This document shows, one piece after another, positions 16,586-25,789 of a stretch of 64,000 bases of DNA (position 1 is its first letter; each line of letters begins with the position of its first letter). Both the position numbers and the translations under genes were made by a program. The notes beneath the pieces were generated by a model. The model had not been told where the DNA came from and searched no databases. It saw only the letters and a program-made list of their open reading frames with translations. This DNA comes from Dokdonella_A soli. Its GTDB lineage: Bacteria; Pseudomonadota; Gammaproteobacteria; Xanthomonadales; Rhodanobacteraceae. The stretch is from positions 67,356 through 131,355 of the forward strand of contig NZ_BAAAEU010000005.1 in the NCBI RefSeq assembly GCF_039523175.1, given 5' to 3'.

Positions 16586-17698
16586 CTATGTGTGCACATT
16601 GATGCGTTTTTCAGTTTGCGCATCGAACAGATGCATGCGCGCTGGCCGGAAGGCCAGCGTCAGTTCCGTGCCGAGCGCCGGGACCTCCTGCGGCGGCACG
16701 CGCGCGACCAGCGTGTGCTCGCCGAAGCGCAGGTTGAGAAAGATCTCGTTGCCGACCGGTTCGACGAGTTCGAGGCGGGCGCGGATCGTCGCCGTGCCAG
16801 CCGCGGCGACGGTGCCGTCGACGATCGCGAAATCCTCTGGACGCAGGCCGACGACCAGTTCGCCGCCGACGTCGCGCGCGCCGAAGCTCCCTTCGCCGGC
16901 CCGCGCGAGCGGCAGGCGTACGTTGCCGAGGTCGAGTTTCGCGCCATCCGCCGCGATCACGCGGCCTCGAAACACATTCATCGCCGGGCTGCCGATGAAA
17001 CCGGCGACGAACAGGTTGGCCGGTCGTTCGTACAGTCGCATCGGCGTGTCAATCTGCTGGATCTCGCCATCCTTCATCACCACGATGCGCTGACCAAGCG
17101 TCATGGCCTCGATCTGATCGTGGGTGACATAGATCATCGTCGCGTCGAGGCTGCGGTGCAGCTTGGTGATCTCGACGCGCGTGGACAGGCGCAGTTTCGC
17201 GTCGAGGTTCGACAGCGGCTCGTCGAGCAGGAACACCGCGGGTTTGCGCACCAGCGCGCGGCCGAGCGCGACCCGCTGGCGCTGGCCGCCGGAAAGCTGC
17301 GCTGGTTTCTGATCGAGCAGGCGCGCGAGATCGAGCATCGCCGCGGCTTCGGCGACCCTGCGTTCGATTTCGGCGTGCGGCGCACCGCGCAGTTTGAGAC
17401 CGAACGCGAGATTCGCGGCCACGCTCATGTGCGGATACAGCGCGTAGTTCTGGAACACCATCGCGATGTCGCGGTCGCGCGGTGAGACCTCGTTGACGAC
17501 GCGCTCGCCGATCATGAGCGTGCCGGACGTGATCGCCTCGAGGCCTGCGATCATGCGCAGCAACGTGGACTTGCCGCAGCCGGACGGCCCGACCAGCACC
17601 AGCAGTTCGCCGTGTGCGACCTCGAAGCTCGCGCCGGCGACGCCGACGTGGCCGTTGCCGTAGACCTTTCGCACCGACTCCAGACGCACTTTCGCCAT
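16586..17698 (-). CDS. ugpC: sugar ABC transporter ATP-binding subunit (MalK/UgpC type)
   Basis: A 370-residue ATPase that would power a carbohydrate importer. It has Walker A GPSGCGKST, Q-loop FQNYALYPHMSV, signature LSGGQRQRVALGRAL, Walker B VFLLDEPLSNLD and switch VTHDQIEAMTLG. The C-terminal regulatory TOBE domain (from about residue 240) is complete. In this family one ATPase may serve several transporters. The nearby permease pair and solute-binding protein (21.2-24.2 kb) lack an ATPase gene of their own, so this is the natural candidate. It diverges from the GH1 gene and probably shares a control region with it. Confidence 0.92.
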   Translation of the reverse strand: MAKVRLESVRKVYGNGHVGVAGASFEVAHGELLVLVGPSGCGKSTLLRMIAGLEAITSGTLMIGERVVNEVSPRDRDIAMVFQNYALYPHMSVAANLAFGLKLRGAPHAEIERRVAEAAAMLDLARLLDQKPAQLSGGQRQRVALGRALVRKPAVFLLDEPLSNLDAKLRLSTRVEITKLHRSLDATMIYVTHDQIEAMTLGQRIVVMKDGEIQQIDTPMRLYERPANLFVAGFIGSPAMNVFRGRVIAADGAKLDLGNVRLPLARAGEGSFGARDVGGELVVGLRPEDFAIVDGTVAAAGTATIRARLELVEPVGNEIFLNLRFGEHTLVARVPPQEVPALGTELTLAFRPARMHLFDAQTEKRINVHT

Positions 17699-17862
17699 GC
17701 GCGGATGCTCCTCGTGAAAGGCCGCTCGAGTCGCGCGAATCGCGGAGCGACTGGCGTTCGGCTATCCTGCGGACGACGCAATGTAGTCGTTTCCGGCGTT
17801 GCGCCGCCATAGCGGCAACCGGACGGAGGATCCGGCTTTTTTTGGCCGTCCCGGGAGAATGC

Positions 17863-19212
17863 ATGGACCGGACCTACGAGTTTCCCCCCGGCTTTCTCTG
17901 GGGCAGTGCGACTTCTGCCTACCAGATCGAAGGCTCGCCGCTGGCCGACGGCGCCGGTCCGAGCATCTGGCAGCGTTTCGTGCGCACGCCGGGCATGGTC
18001 GTCAACGGCGATACCGGCGACGTCGCTTGCGATCACTACCGCCGCTACAAGGACGATGTGCGGCTGATGCGTGAACTGGGCCTCCAGGCGTACCGCTTCA
18101 GTATTGCCTGGGCGCGCGTGCTGCCGGAAGGCAAGGGCAAGGTCAACCCGCGCGGTCTCGATTTCTACGACCGCCTCGTCGATGAGTTGCTGGAGAACGG
18201 CATCGAGCCGCTGGCGACGCTGTACCACTGGGATCTGCCGGCCGCGCTCGACGATCGCGGCGGCTGGCTGAATCCGGACGTCGCGAACTGGTTCGCCGAC
18301 TACGCGAGCGTGCTCTACCGCAAGCTCGACGGCCGCGTGAAGAAGTGGGCCACGATCAACGAACCTTGGGTCGTCAGCGACGGCGGCTACCTGCACGGCG
18401 CGCTCGCACCCGGACATCGCAACCGTTTCGAGGCGCCGATTACCTCGCACCATCTGCTGCGTTCGCACGGCATGGCCGTGCAGGCGTATCGCGCCGAAGG
18501 CCGGCACGAAGTCGGTATCGTGGTGAACCTGGAGCCGAAGTACGCGGCATCGGACAGCGCCGAGGATCGCGCCGCCATGCAGCGCGCGGATGCGTACATG
18601 AACCGCCAATACCTCGATCCGGTCTTTCTCGGCCGCTATCCCGACGAGCTGCGCGAGATCTTCGGCGAGGCCTGGCCGGAATGGCCGGACGAGGATTACG
18701 CGCTGATCCGGCAGCCGATCGACTTCCTCGGCGTCAACTACTACACGCGCAGCGTCACGCGCCACGATCCCGCCTCCTGGCCATTGCGCGCATCCGCGGT
18801 GCGCCAGGACGCGACCTACAGCGAGACCGGCTGGGAGGTATTCCCGCAGGGTCTGACCGACACCCTGGTCTGGCTGCGTGACCGCTACGGCAATCCGCAG
18901 GTTGTCATCACCGAAAACGGCTCGGCGTTCTACGACCCGCCGCGGGTCGACGGCGACACGCTCGCCGATCCGCTGCGCGTGGACTACCTGCGCCGGCATC
19001 TGCGCGCGCTGCACGATGCGATCAATCAGGGCTGCGACGTGCGCGGCTACATGGCCTGGTCGCTGCTCGACAATCTGGAGTGGTCGCTCGGGTTCTCCAA
19101 GCGCTTCGGTATCGTCCACGTCGATTTCGCGACGCAAGAGCGCACACCGAAGGCGAGCGCGCGGCTGTACTCGAGGATTGTCGCGACGAACGGTCGGGCG
19201 TTGGAGGAGTAG
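17863..19212 (+). CDS. GH1 beta-glucosidase
   Basis: A 449-residue family 1 glycoside hydrolase with no signal peptide, so cytoplasmic. It begins FPPGFLWGSATSAYQIEG, has the acid/base Glu167 in TINEPW and the nucleophile Glu351 in VITENGSAF. The final catalytic-barrel motif YMAWSLLDNLEWSLGFSKRFG is also present. By family it releases glucose from beta-linked disaccharides or short oligosaccharides. The downstream glucokinase would trap that glucose. The ATG at 17863 fits the family start and has GGGAG upstream; longer frame extensions are not needed. Confidence 0.93.
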   Translation: MDRTYEFPPGFLWGSATSAYQIEGSPLADGAGPSIWQRFVRTPGMVVNGDTGDVACDHYRRYKDDVRLMRELGLQAYRFSIAWARVLPEGKGKVNPRGLDFYDRLVDELLENGIEPLATLYHWDLPAALDDRGGWLNPDVANWFADYASVLYRKLDGRVKKWATINEPWVVSDGGYLHGALAPGHRNRFEAPITSHHLLRSHGMAVQAYRAEGRHEVGIVVNLEPKYAASDSAEDRAAMQRADAYMNRQYLDPVFLGRYPDELREIFGEAWPEWPDEDYALIRQPIDFLGVNYYTRSVTRHDPASWPLRASAVRQDATYSETGWEVFPQGLTDTLVWLRDRYGNPQVVITENGSAFYDPPRVDGDTLADPLRVDYLRRHLRALHDAINQGCDVRGYMAWSLLDNLEWSLGFSKRFGIVHVDFATQERTPKASARLYSRIVATNGRALEE

Positions 19213-19378
19213 CGGACATGCGGTGGCACTTCCCGATCCGGTGCACGTTCGAAGCCCACAAGCTTCCGGTTGTCGCGACCTGTCCGTGCAGGCAGGCAAT
19301 GGGAAGCACGCGCGCCCGAGATGGGGGCGACACGTGCGTGCAGCTGACGCAGGCGACTCCCCGCAGGAGTGGGCCACC

Positions 19379-20410
19379 GTGATCGACATCGGACACGTGC
19401 TGCTCGCCGATGTCGGCGGCACCAATGTGCGTTTCGCACTCGCCGACCCATCGGAGGCACAGCCGCTGCTGGGCGACAGCATCAGGCGCTATCGCGTCGC
19501 CGATTTCGCAACCTTCACCGATGCCGCGCTCGCCTATCTTGGCGAGTCAGGCGAGCGTCCACGGCGCGGCGTGTTCGCGGTCGCGGGGCCGGTCGGCGCG
19601 GATGAAGTGTGTCTGACCAATCATCCCTGGGACATCCGGCCCGCGCGCGCGCGTTCGGAACTCGCGCTCGAAGGCGCTCATTTCGTCAATGATTTCGCTG
19701 CGATGAGCCTATGCGTCGTGCTGCTCGGCGACCACGATGTGCACGTGATCGGCGGCGCCGGCGCGACGCGCGTTGCCGCTTCGCCGAAGCAGACGTTCGC
19801 GGTGCTCGGGCCCGGTACCGGTCTCGGTGTCGGTGCGCTGCTGCTGCGTGACGGCCGCACGCTCGCACTCGAAACCGAGGGCGGCCATACCGCATTCGCG
19901 CCACGCACCGACGAGGAGGTCGAGATCCTGCGCCGCCTCGGCGCGCGCTTCGGGCGGGTTTCCAACGAACGCCTGCTCTGCGGCAGCGGCCTCGCCAATC
20001 TGCATCAGGCGCTCGGCGAGATCCACGGCACGTTCGAGGAAAGTCTGACCTCCGAGGAAATCACCCAACGCGCCGATATCGGCACGGATCCCACCTGTGT
20101 GCGCGCGGCCGAGGTCTTCTGCGAACTGCTCGGCGCGGTTGCCGGCGATTTCGTGCTCGCGCTCGGTGCGTGGGACGGCGTGTATCTCTCCGGTGGAATG
20201 ATTGCACCGCTCCTGCCCTGGCTCGAGCGCGGTGGTTTCCGCCGCCGTTTCGAAGACAAGGGGCGTCTCGGGTCCAACCTCGCGCGCGTACCCACGCTGG
20301 CGATCGTGCATCCGTACGCCGGCTTGCTCGGTGCCGCGGCGTTCGCAGTCGAGGACAGTGGACGCACGCTTCTGCAGCGATCGACCACCCTCACCAAGGT
20401 CCCCACATAG
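19379..20410 (+). CDS. glk: glucokinase
   Basis: A 343-residue cytoplasmic kinase that phosphorylates glucose with ATP. It has the phosphate loop LLADVGGTNVRFAL, the adenosine/phosphate loop VLGPGTGLGVG, the active-site stretch FVNDFAAMS and the GGHTAFAPRTDEE block typical of bacterial Glk. The GTG at 19379 is preferred because AGGAG lies 9 bp upstream and the family start follows at once. It lies 166 bp after the beta-glucosidase and 2 bp before the pgl start, so it is part of a glucose-processing unit. Confidence 0.93.
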   Translation: MIDIGHVLLADVGGTNVRFALADPSEAQPLLGDSIRRYRVADFATFTDAALAYLGESGERPRRGVFAVAGPVGADEVCLTNHPWDIRPARARSELALEGAHFVNDFAAMSLCVVLLGDHDVHVIGGAGATRVAASPKQTFAVLGPGTGLGVGALLLRDGRTLALETEGGHTAFAPRTDEEVEILRRLGARFGRVSNERLLCGSGLANLHQALGEIHGTFEESLTSEEITQRADIGTDPTCVRAAEVFCELLGAVAGDFVLALGAWDGVYLSGGMIAPLLPWLERGGFRRRFEDKGRLGSNLARVPTLAIVHPYAGLLGAAAFAVEDSGRTLLQRSTTLTKVPT

Positions 20411-20412
20411 GC

Positions 20413-21165
20413 ATGTCCACGCCCACTTCCGTTGTCGCGTCGGCGCGCGCCGCACGCGTGGTCTGGCACGCAGCCGCGAACGAATCGGGCTGGATCGAGG
20501 CGGCGGTCGCCGGTGTGCGCGATGCGCTGCAGGCTGGACTCGCCGAGGCCGACGAAGCCTGGCTTCTGTTGTCCGGAGGAACCACGCCGGCGCCGGTCTA
20601 CGGTGCGCTGGCGCGGCAGGCGCTGGATTGGGCGCAGGTCGTCGTGTCGCTGGTCGACGATCGCGATGTCGATCCCGCTGCAACAGGCAGCAATGCGCGA
20701 TTGATCCGCGACACCTTGCTGCAGGATCGCGCGGCATCCGCGCGCTTCGTGCCGCTGCGCGAATCAGCGCCGACGCTCGATGCGGCTGTGGTGGCGAGCA
20801 ATGCGCGCTGGCCGTTCCCGAGCGCGCGCGCGACGTTCGCCGTCGCCGTGCTCGGCATGGGCGACGACGGCCACACCGCGTCGCTGTTTCCGGGTGCTGC
20901 GAACCTCGACGCGGCGCTGGTCTCGCGGGAGCCTTACGCAGCGATCGACGCAACAGGTTGCCCGGTCGCGGGCGCGTGGACGCAGCGGATCAGCCTGACA
21001 CCGAGCGGGCTCGCTGCGGCGCGCCGTCGCCTGCTGCTGATTCGTGGTGCCGACAAGCGAGCGGTGCTCGAGCGCGCGCTCACGCCGGGTGATGCACGCG
21101 ATGCGCCGATCCGCGCCGCGATCGACCTGCAGGGTGCTCCGCTTGACGTCTTCTGGTGTCCGTAG
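20413..21165 (+). CDS. pgl: 6-phosphogluconolactonase
   Basis: A 250-residue enzyme that hydrolyses 6-phosphogluconolactone in the pentose phosphate/Entner-Doudoroff routes. It has the family blocks LLLSGGTTPAPVYGAL, VVVSLVDDRDVDP, VAVLGMGDDGHTASLFPGA and RISLTPSGLAAARR. The start lies 2 bp after the glucokinase stop, indicating co-transcription and probably coupled translation. No glucose-6-phosphate dehydrogenase is in the window, so the intermediate step is encoded elsewhere. Confidence 0.92.
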   Translation: MSTPTSVVASARAARVVWHAAANESGWIEAAVAGVRDALQAGLAEADEAWLLLSGGTTPAPVYGALARQALDWAQVVVSLVDDRDVDPAATGSNARLIRDTLLQDRAASARFVPLRESAPTLDAAVVASNARWPFPSARATFAVAVLGMGDDGHTASLFPGAANLDAALVSREPYAAIDATGCPVAGAWTQRISLTPSGLAAARRRLLLIRGADKRAVLERALTPGDARDAPIRAAIDLQGAPLDVFWCP

Positions 21166-21208
21166 CCGTTGCGCGCCGGCTCGATCGCCCCGGCGGGATC
21201 CGGCGAAC

Positions 21209-22030
21209 TCATCCCTTCACGCTGCCGAGCAGCAGGCCCTGGATGTAGTGTCGCTGCAACACCAGGAACAGCAGCAGCACCGGCAGGGTCGTGACGACCG
21301 AGCCGGCCATCATCAGCTCGTTGTCCTGCACGTGCTCGCGCGACAGGCCGGCCAGCGCGACCGGCGCGGTCTGCGCAGCCTGGTCGCCGAGCACGATCAG
21401 CGGCCACATGAAATCGTTCCAGCTCGCGAGGAAGGTGAAGATCGCGAGCGTGACCACGATCGGCTTCAGCAACGGCAGCACGATCGTCGTGAAGATGCGC
21501 AGCTCGCCAGCGCCGTCGATGCGCGCGGCCTCCAGCAGTTCGTCCGGTATAGAGCGTGCGTACTGGCGCACCAGGAAGACGCCGAACACGCTCGCGAGCG
21601 CGGGCACGACCACGCCGCCGTAGCGGTTGACCAGGTGCAGCTCCTTCATCAGCAGGAACAGCGGAATCATCGCGACCTGGGCCGGGATCACCAGCGCGCC
21701 GAGCAGGCTGCGGAACAGGCGCTCGCGACCGGCGAAACGCAGTTTTGCGAACGCGTAGCCGGCCGCGAGATTAAACAGCAGCGACAACAGCGTGGTCGCG
21801 CCTGCAATGAGCAGGCTGTTGACCAGATAGCGGCCCATGCCGGCGCGCACGAACAGCTCGCGATAATTCGCCAGCGTCGCCTGCGCAGGCAGCAACGGCG
21901 GCGGAAACGCGCTCGCCTCGCCGGGTCGCATGAACGACACCGACAGCATCCATGCCAGCGGAAACAGCGCGATGAACGCGGCCGCGATCAGCAGCCCGTT
22001 GACGAGCGCCTTGGCGAGCCGCGGATTCAT
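21209..22030 (-). CDS. carbohydrate ABC transporter permease (MalG type)
   Basis: A 273-residue inner-membrane permease with six helices. The coupling EAA loop reads LEAARIDGAGELRIFTTIVLPLLKP. The end, LVLQRHYIQGLLLGSVKG, is typical for MalG-type subunits. Its ATG overlaps the stop of the MalF-type gene by four bases. It is the last gene of the operon GH144-like enzyme, binding protein, MalF, MalG. It converges with pgl from the plus strand. Confidence 0.92.
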   Translation of the reverse strand: MNPRLAKALVNGLLIAAAFIALFPLAWMLSVSFMRPGEASAFPPPLLPAQATLANYRELFVRAGMGRYLVNSLLIAGATTLLSLLFNLAAGYAFAKLRFAGRERLFRSLLGALVIPAQVAMIPLFLLMKELHLVNRYGGVVVPALASVFGVFLVRQYARSIPDELLEAARIDGAGELRIFTTIVLPLLKPIVVTLAIFTFLASWNDFMWPLIVLGDQAAQTAPVALAGLSREHVQDNELMMAGSVVTTLPVLLLFLVLQRHYIQGLLLGSVKG

Positions 22031-22905
22031 GTGGCACCGCCGCGCCGGCCGAGGCGCAGCAGCAGCGTGGTCACGCCGAGGATCAGCGCGAACAGCAGGA
22101 ACGCGATCGCCGAGGCACGGCCGAGGCTCCACCACTTGAAGCCTTCCTGGTACATGAAATACAGCACGCTGACCGTGCTTTGCAGCGGATCGCCCTGGGT
22201 CATCACATAGGGTTCGGCGAACAACTGGAAGTAGCCGGAGACCGTGATGATAGCGACCAGCAGCAGGGCCGGGCGCAGCATCGGCAGCGTGATGTGGCGC
22301 AGCTGCTGCGGGACCGTGGCGCCGTCGATGCGCGCGGCCTCGTAGAGATCGCCCGGAATGCCCTGCAGCGCGGCGAGCAGGATGATCATGTTGTAGCCGA
22401 AGTTCTTCCAGACCGCGAACAGGATGATCGCCGGCATCGACCAGTGCGGATCGCCGAGCCAGTCGATCGGCGCGATCCCGATCTTGCCCAGGCCATAGTT
22501 GATCAGGCCATAACGCGTGTGCAGCAGATAGCGCCAGATCACCGCGACCGCGACCACCGTGGTCACGACCGGCGCGAACAGCGCGGTGCGGAACAGTCCC
22601 TTGCAGCGCGCGAGTTTCGAATCAAGCAACAGGGCCGCGCCGAGCGACACCGCGATCGACAACGGCACGCCGATGCCGACGAAGTACAGGGTGTTGAGCA
22701 GCGACTTCCAGAACAGCGGCGTGTGCAGGATGTCGATGTAGTTGTCGAGGCCCACGAAGCGCAGATTGTGCAGATCCGCGAGCGCGTAGAGATCGAAATC
22801 GGTCAGGCTCAACGCGAATGCGGCGAGCACCGGCACCAGGAAGAATGCGCCGATCACCAGCAGTGCGGGTGCAATGAACAGCGAGGCGGCGCGGCGTTCG
22901 GTCAT
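22027..22905 (-). CDS. carbohydrate ABC transporter permease (MalF type)
   Basis: A 292-residue inner-membrane permease with about six helices, starting SLFIAPALLVIGAFFLVPVLAAF. The EAA loop is YEAARIDGATVPQQLRHITLPMLRP. It pairs with the MalG-type permease to form the channel of a sugar importer. It overlaps both neighbours by four bases (ATGA), which makes the operon tightly coupled. The ATG at 22905 gives the normal family length; longer upstream frame is the shadow of the binding-protein gene. Confidence 0.92.
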   Translation of the reverse strand: MTERRAASLFIAPALLVIGAFFLVPVLAAFALSLTDFDLYALADLHNLRFVGLDNYIDILHTPLFWKSLLNTLYFVGIGVPLSIAVSLGAALLLDSKLARCKGLFRTALFAPVVTTVVAVAVIWRYLLHTRYGLINYGLGKIGIAPIDWLGDPHWSMPAIILFAVWKNFGYNMIILLAALQGIPGDLYEAARIDGATVPQQLRHITLPMLRPALLLVAIITVSGYFQLFAEPYVMTQGDPLQSTVSVLYFMYQEGFKWWSLGRASAIAFLLFALILGVTTLLLRLGRRGGAT

Positions 22906-24197
22906 GGCCGGGCCTGCCGCGCCAGCATCCAGCGCCGCTTCTCGAGGATCACGTCGGTACGCGCGTCGAGCTCGCGCAGCGCCTGATCGACCGGCTCTCC
23001 CCCGCGCACGACGCGCTCGGTGGCCAGGCGCATCTCCTGCGCGATGCGCTCCCATTCCGGCACCTTCGGTGCGGGCTTCACTCGTTCGAGCTGTTCGCGA
23101 AATGCCTTTGCATACGGATCGTTCGCGAGCGCGGGATCGCTCCAGGCGCTGCGGCGCGGTGGCAGGTCGCCGCTGAGCTGGTGGAAGCGGCGCTGCTGTT
23201 GCGGCTGCGAAAGGAACTCGATCAGCTGCCACACTGCCTGCTTGTGCGGCGAGTGATGGAACATGACCAGGCTGCTGCCACCACCGATCGCTGCGCCTGG
23301 GCCATCGCGGCCGGGCAGTGGTGCGGTGGCCCAGTCGTTCGCGAGCCGGGGTGGCAGGCGCCGGCGGAATTCGCCGACATTCCAGGGGCCGGTGATGTAG
23401 AACGCATAAAAACCGTTCGCGAACTCATCCCAGACGTTGGAGATCTGCGTATCGCTCATCGGCGGCGCCCAGTCGCGCCGGAACATGTCGACGTAGAAAT
23501 CGAACGCGCGCCGGAAACCCGCGCTCTCGAAGTTGCCGCGTGTGTCGTGGTCGCGCAGCAGTGGATCAGGCGCCTGCACCGCGAGGTTGAGCAGCGGCTC
23601 GAATTCGTTGAGCGGAAGCAGGATCGCGTACTTGTCCGGCCCTGCGTTCGCCTTGATCGCAGCGAGCTGGCGCTTCCACTCGGCCCAGTCGCGCGGCGGC
23701 GCAGAGAAGCCGGCCTCGGCGAGCAGGTCAGTGCGATAGAACAGCAACCGCGTGTCGACATACCACGGCACACCGTAAAGGCGTCCGCCGATCACGTTGG
23801 TCTCCCAGATGCCGCCGAAGTAGTCGTCGCTGTGCACGACAGTCGACGCATCGACATACGCTTGCAGCGGTTCGAGCGCGTCAAGTGTCGCGAGCTCCGG
23901 AATCCAGGTGTTGCCGAGCTGACCGACATCCGGCAGTGCGTCGCCGGCGAACGCGGTCAGCAACTTCTCGTGCGCCGCGGTCAGTGGCCATTGCTGGAGA
24001 TCGACGCGGATCGTCGGATGCGCGCGCTCGAAGTCGCGCAGCAGCGGCTGCACGACTTCGCCTTCACGGCCGATTGTCCAGAACGTGACGACGGTGATGC
24101 CGGCGTCGGGTTTTGCGCAGCCGAGCATGCACGACATCGCGGCATACGCACCGGCGTGTATGAGCGCGCGCAGGATCCGTGAGAAGCACGTATTCAT
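22902..24197 (-). CDS. ABC transporter sugar-binding lipoprotein (family 1)
   Basis: A 431-residue extracytoplasmic solute-binding protein. The leader ends MSCMLGCAK, a lipobox with Cys at about residue 27, so it is lipid-anchored. The mature part begins VVTFWTIGREGEVVQPLLRDFERAHPTI, typical of maltose-type family 1 proteins, with WETNVIGGRLYGVPWYVDTRLLFY and FITGPWNVGEF downstream. It would hand sugar to the permeases encoded right after it. It overlaps the upstream glycosidase gene by four bases. The ligand is unknown. Confidence 0.92.
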   Translation of the reverse strand: MNTCFSRILRALIHAGAYAAMSCMLGCAKPDAGITVVTFWTIGREGEVVQPLLRDFERAHPTIRVDLQQWPLTAAHEKLLTAFAGDALPDVGQLGNTWIPELATLDALEPLQAYVDASTVVHSDDYFGGIWETNVIGGRLYGVPWYVDTRLLFYRTDLLAEAGFSAPPRDWAEWKRQLAAIKANAGPDKYAILLPLNEFEPLLNLAVQAPDPLLRDHDTRGNFESAGFRRAFDFYVDMFRRDWAPPMSDTQISNVWDEFANGFYAFYITGPWNVGEFRRRLPPRLANDWATAPLPGRDGPGAAIGGGSSLVMFHHSPHKQAVWQLIEFLSQPQQQRRFHQLSGDLPPRRSAWSDPALANDPYAKAFREQLERVKPAPKVPEWERIAQEMRLATERVVRGGEPVDQALRELDARTDVILEKRRWMLARQARP

Positions 24198-25702
24198 CGC
24201 GATGCGGCCGCTTTCGATACCTTCGCCGCGACCGGCTCATCGAGCCAGCCGCCCTTGAATCCGGCGCGCTCCAGGCCTTTGCGGATATACGGGTTCCTCT
24301 TCATCACGTTCCAGACGAAATCGTCGCGGTAGTTCTCGATCATCGCGAGGATCGGGCCCTGGTCGATGCCGATGTAGTCGCTGGCGACCCAGCCGAACCC
24401 CGGCACGAGGTGGCCGGTCTTCAGCGGGATGTCGTAGCTGAAGCTCGGATTGAACGCATCGAGGAAGCCGTATTTCGAGTAGATCTCCTTGCCGTAGCGG
24501 GTATGCATCTCCTCGACCGCGGGGATCACGATCTCCGGTGCGAACGGCAGCGAGGCCGCCGCCGCGGTCGGCGCGATCGTGCCGTCGTCGAACGCATCGG
24601 CGAGGCCGGCGCCGCGCGCCGAGTAGTGGCGGAACTCGCGCAGACCGCCCTCGTAGTCGAGGTTTGCGCCCTGCGGGCCATCGCTGGCGGTCAGGCCCCA
24701 GATGTTCTGGCCATAGAGTTTCCAGCCCATCGGGTTCGCGATCGCGTAGGCGCGCTGCGCATAGGTCGCGCGGCGGCTGTTCTCGAAATAGTCGAAACCG
24801 TGCACGCGCATGTACGCGTCCTGGATACCGCGGAAATCGATCCAGACGTGCGAATACTGATGGCCGAACTGCGGCCCGAAGCCGAGGTACTCCTGTCCTT
24901 CGAACGTGCCCCACGAGCGTGGATAGGTTTTCATCCATGCGCTCCACGCGTCATTGCCGATCGCTTCGGTCGGCGAGCCGAGTGCGAGGATGTAGACCAG
25001 CATGCCCTCGTTGTAGCCCTCCCAGTCGTAGGGAAGGTAGCCCTGCTTCGGATACCAGCCCATCGCGATCAATGGCGGACGCACCTGCATCCACGGCCAT
25101 TCGACACGCCGGTAGAGGGTGTCGGCGAGCTGGCGGATTTCCTTTTCCTCGGGCGTGTTCCGGTCGAAGTACGATTGCGAGAACAATACGCCCTCGAGCA
25201 GCAGCGCGGTGTCGACCGAGGAGAGTTCGACCCAGTCCGCGTAGCGCGCACCGCTCTTGAGATCGAGGAAGTGGTAGAAGAAGCCGTGATAGCCGGCCAT
25301 GCCTTCGCTGCGCGAGCCCTGCGGCAGGCCTTCCAGCGTGCGCAGCGTCAGCAGCGTGCGCTCGATGGCCTGCTCGCGCGTGATGTACTTGCGCTCGACG
25401 CCGATGCCGTAGGCGGTGAGTCCGAAGCCGATCGCGGCAATGCTGGAAAACGGCTCGGTGTACGGATAGCGGTCCGGGATCAGGCCGCTGTCCGGCATCG
25501 CCGTATCCCAGAAATAATCGAAGGTGCGCCGTTCCAGGTCGTCGAACAGCGGGGTCAGCGGCGGGCGCAGCAGCGGGGTGACCGCGGCGCGCTGCGTTTC
25601 CTGTTCGTGATGGCAGGCGACGGCACCAACCGCCGCGAGCGCGGCGGCGAGGACGAATGACAGCGCGATGCGCAGTCTCTTCGTATGGATCAGCGATGAC
25701 AC
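24194..25702 (-). CDS. glycoamylase-family (GH144-like) glucan hydrolase, exported
   Basis: A 502-residue exported enzyme with an N-terminal hydrophobic leader and a possible lipobox-like cysteine (VGAVACHH). The body matches the glycoamylase family: LERRTFDYFWDTAMPDSGLIPDRYP, EGMAGYHGFFYHFLD, YNEGMLVYILALGSPT and WGLTASDGPQG. Family members that have been tested include GH144 beta-1,2-glucanases, so a beta-glucan substrate is a reasonable inference, not a proof. It is the first gene of an operon with binding protein and permeases, which suggests its products are imported. The start is a GTG without a strong ribosome site, so the exact start is uncertain. Confidence 0.87.
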   Translation of the reverse strand: MSSLIHTKRLRIALSFVLAAALAAVGAVACHHEQETQRAAVTPLLRPPLTPLFDDLERRTFDYFWDTAMPDSGLIPDRYPYTEPFSSIAAIGFGLTAYGIGVERKYITREQAIERTLLTLRTLEGLPQGSRSEGMAGYHGFFYHFLDLKSGARYADWVELSSVDTALLLEGVLFSQSYFDRNTPEEKEIRQLADTLYRRVEWPWMQVRPPLIAMGWYPKQGYLPYDWEGYNEGMLVYILALGSPTEAIGNDAWSAWMKTYPRSWGTFEGQEYLGFGPQFGHQYSHVWIDFRGIQDAYMRVHGFDYFENSRRATYAQRAYAIANPMGWKLYGQNIWGLTASDGPQGANLDYEGGLREFRHYSARGAGLADAFDDGTIAPTAAAASLPFAPEIVIPAVEEMHTRYGKEIYSKYGFLDAFNPSFSYDIPLKTGHLVPGFGWVASDYIGIDQGPILAMIENYRDDFVWNVMKRNPYIRKGLERAGFKGGWLDEPVAAKVSKAAASR

Positions 25703-25789
25703 CGCGTTCGTCGGAGGATCCGCAGATGGGCAATGGCCTTACTGTGCCGCAGCGCGGCACAGAAAGCCAACGCGCCGCGCGTCACCGAA

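Noticed and set aside
17551..19482. 643-codon minus-strand frame over the GH1 gene
   Set aside because: It overlaps two well-supported genes (MalK-type ATPase and GH1) in wrong frames and lacks any motif.
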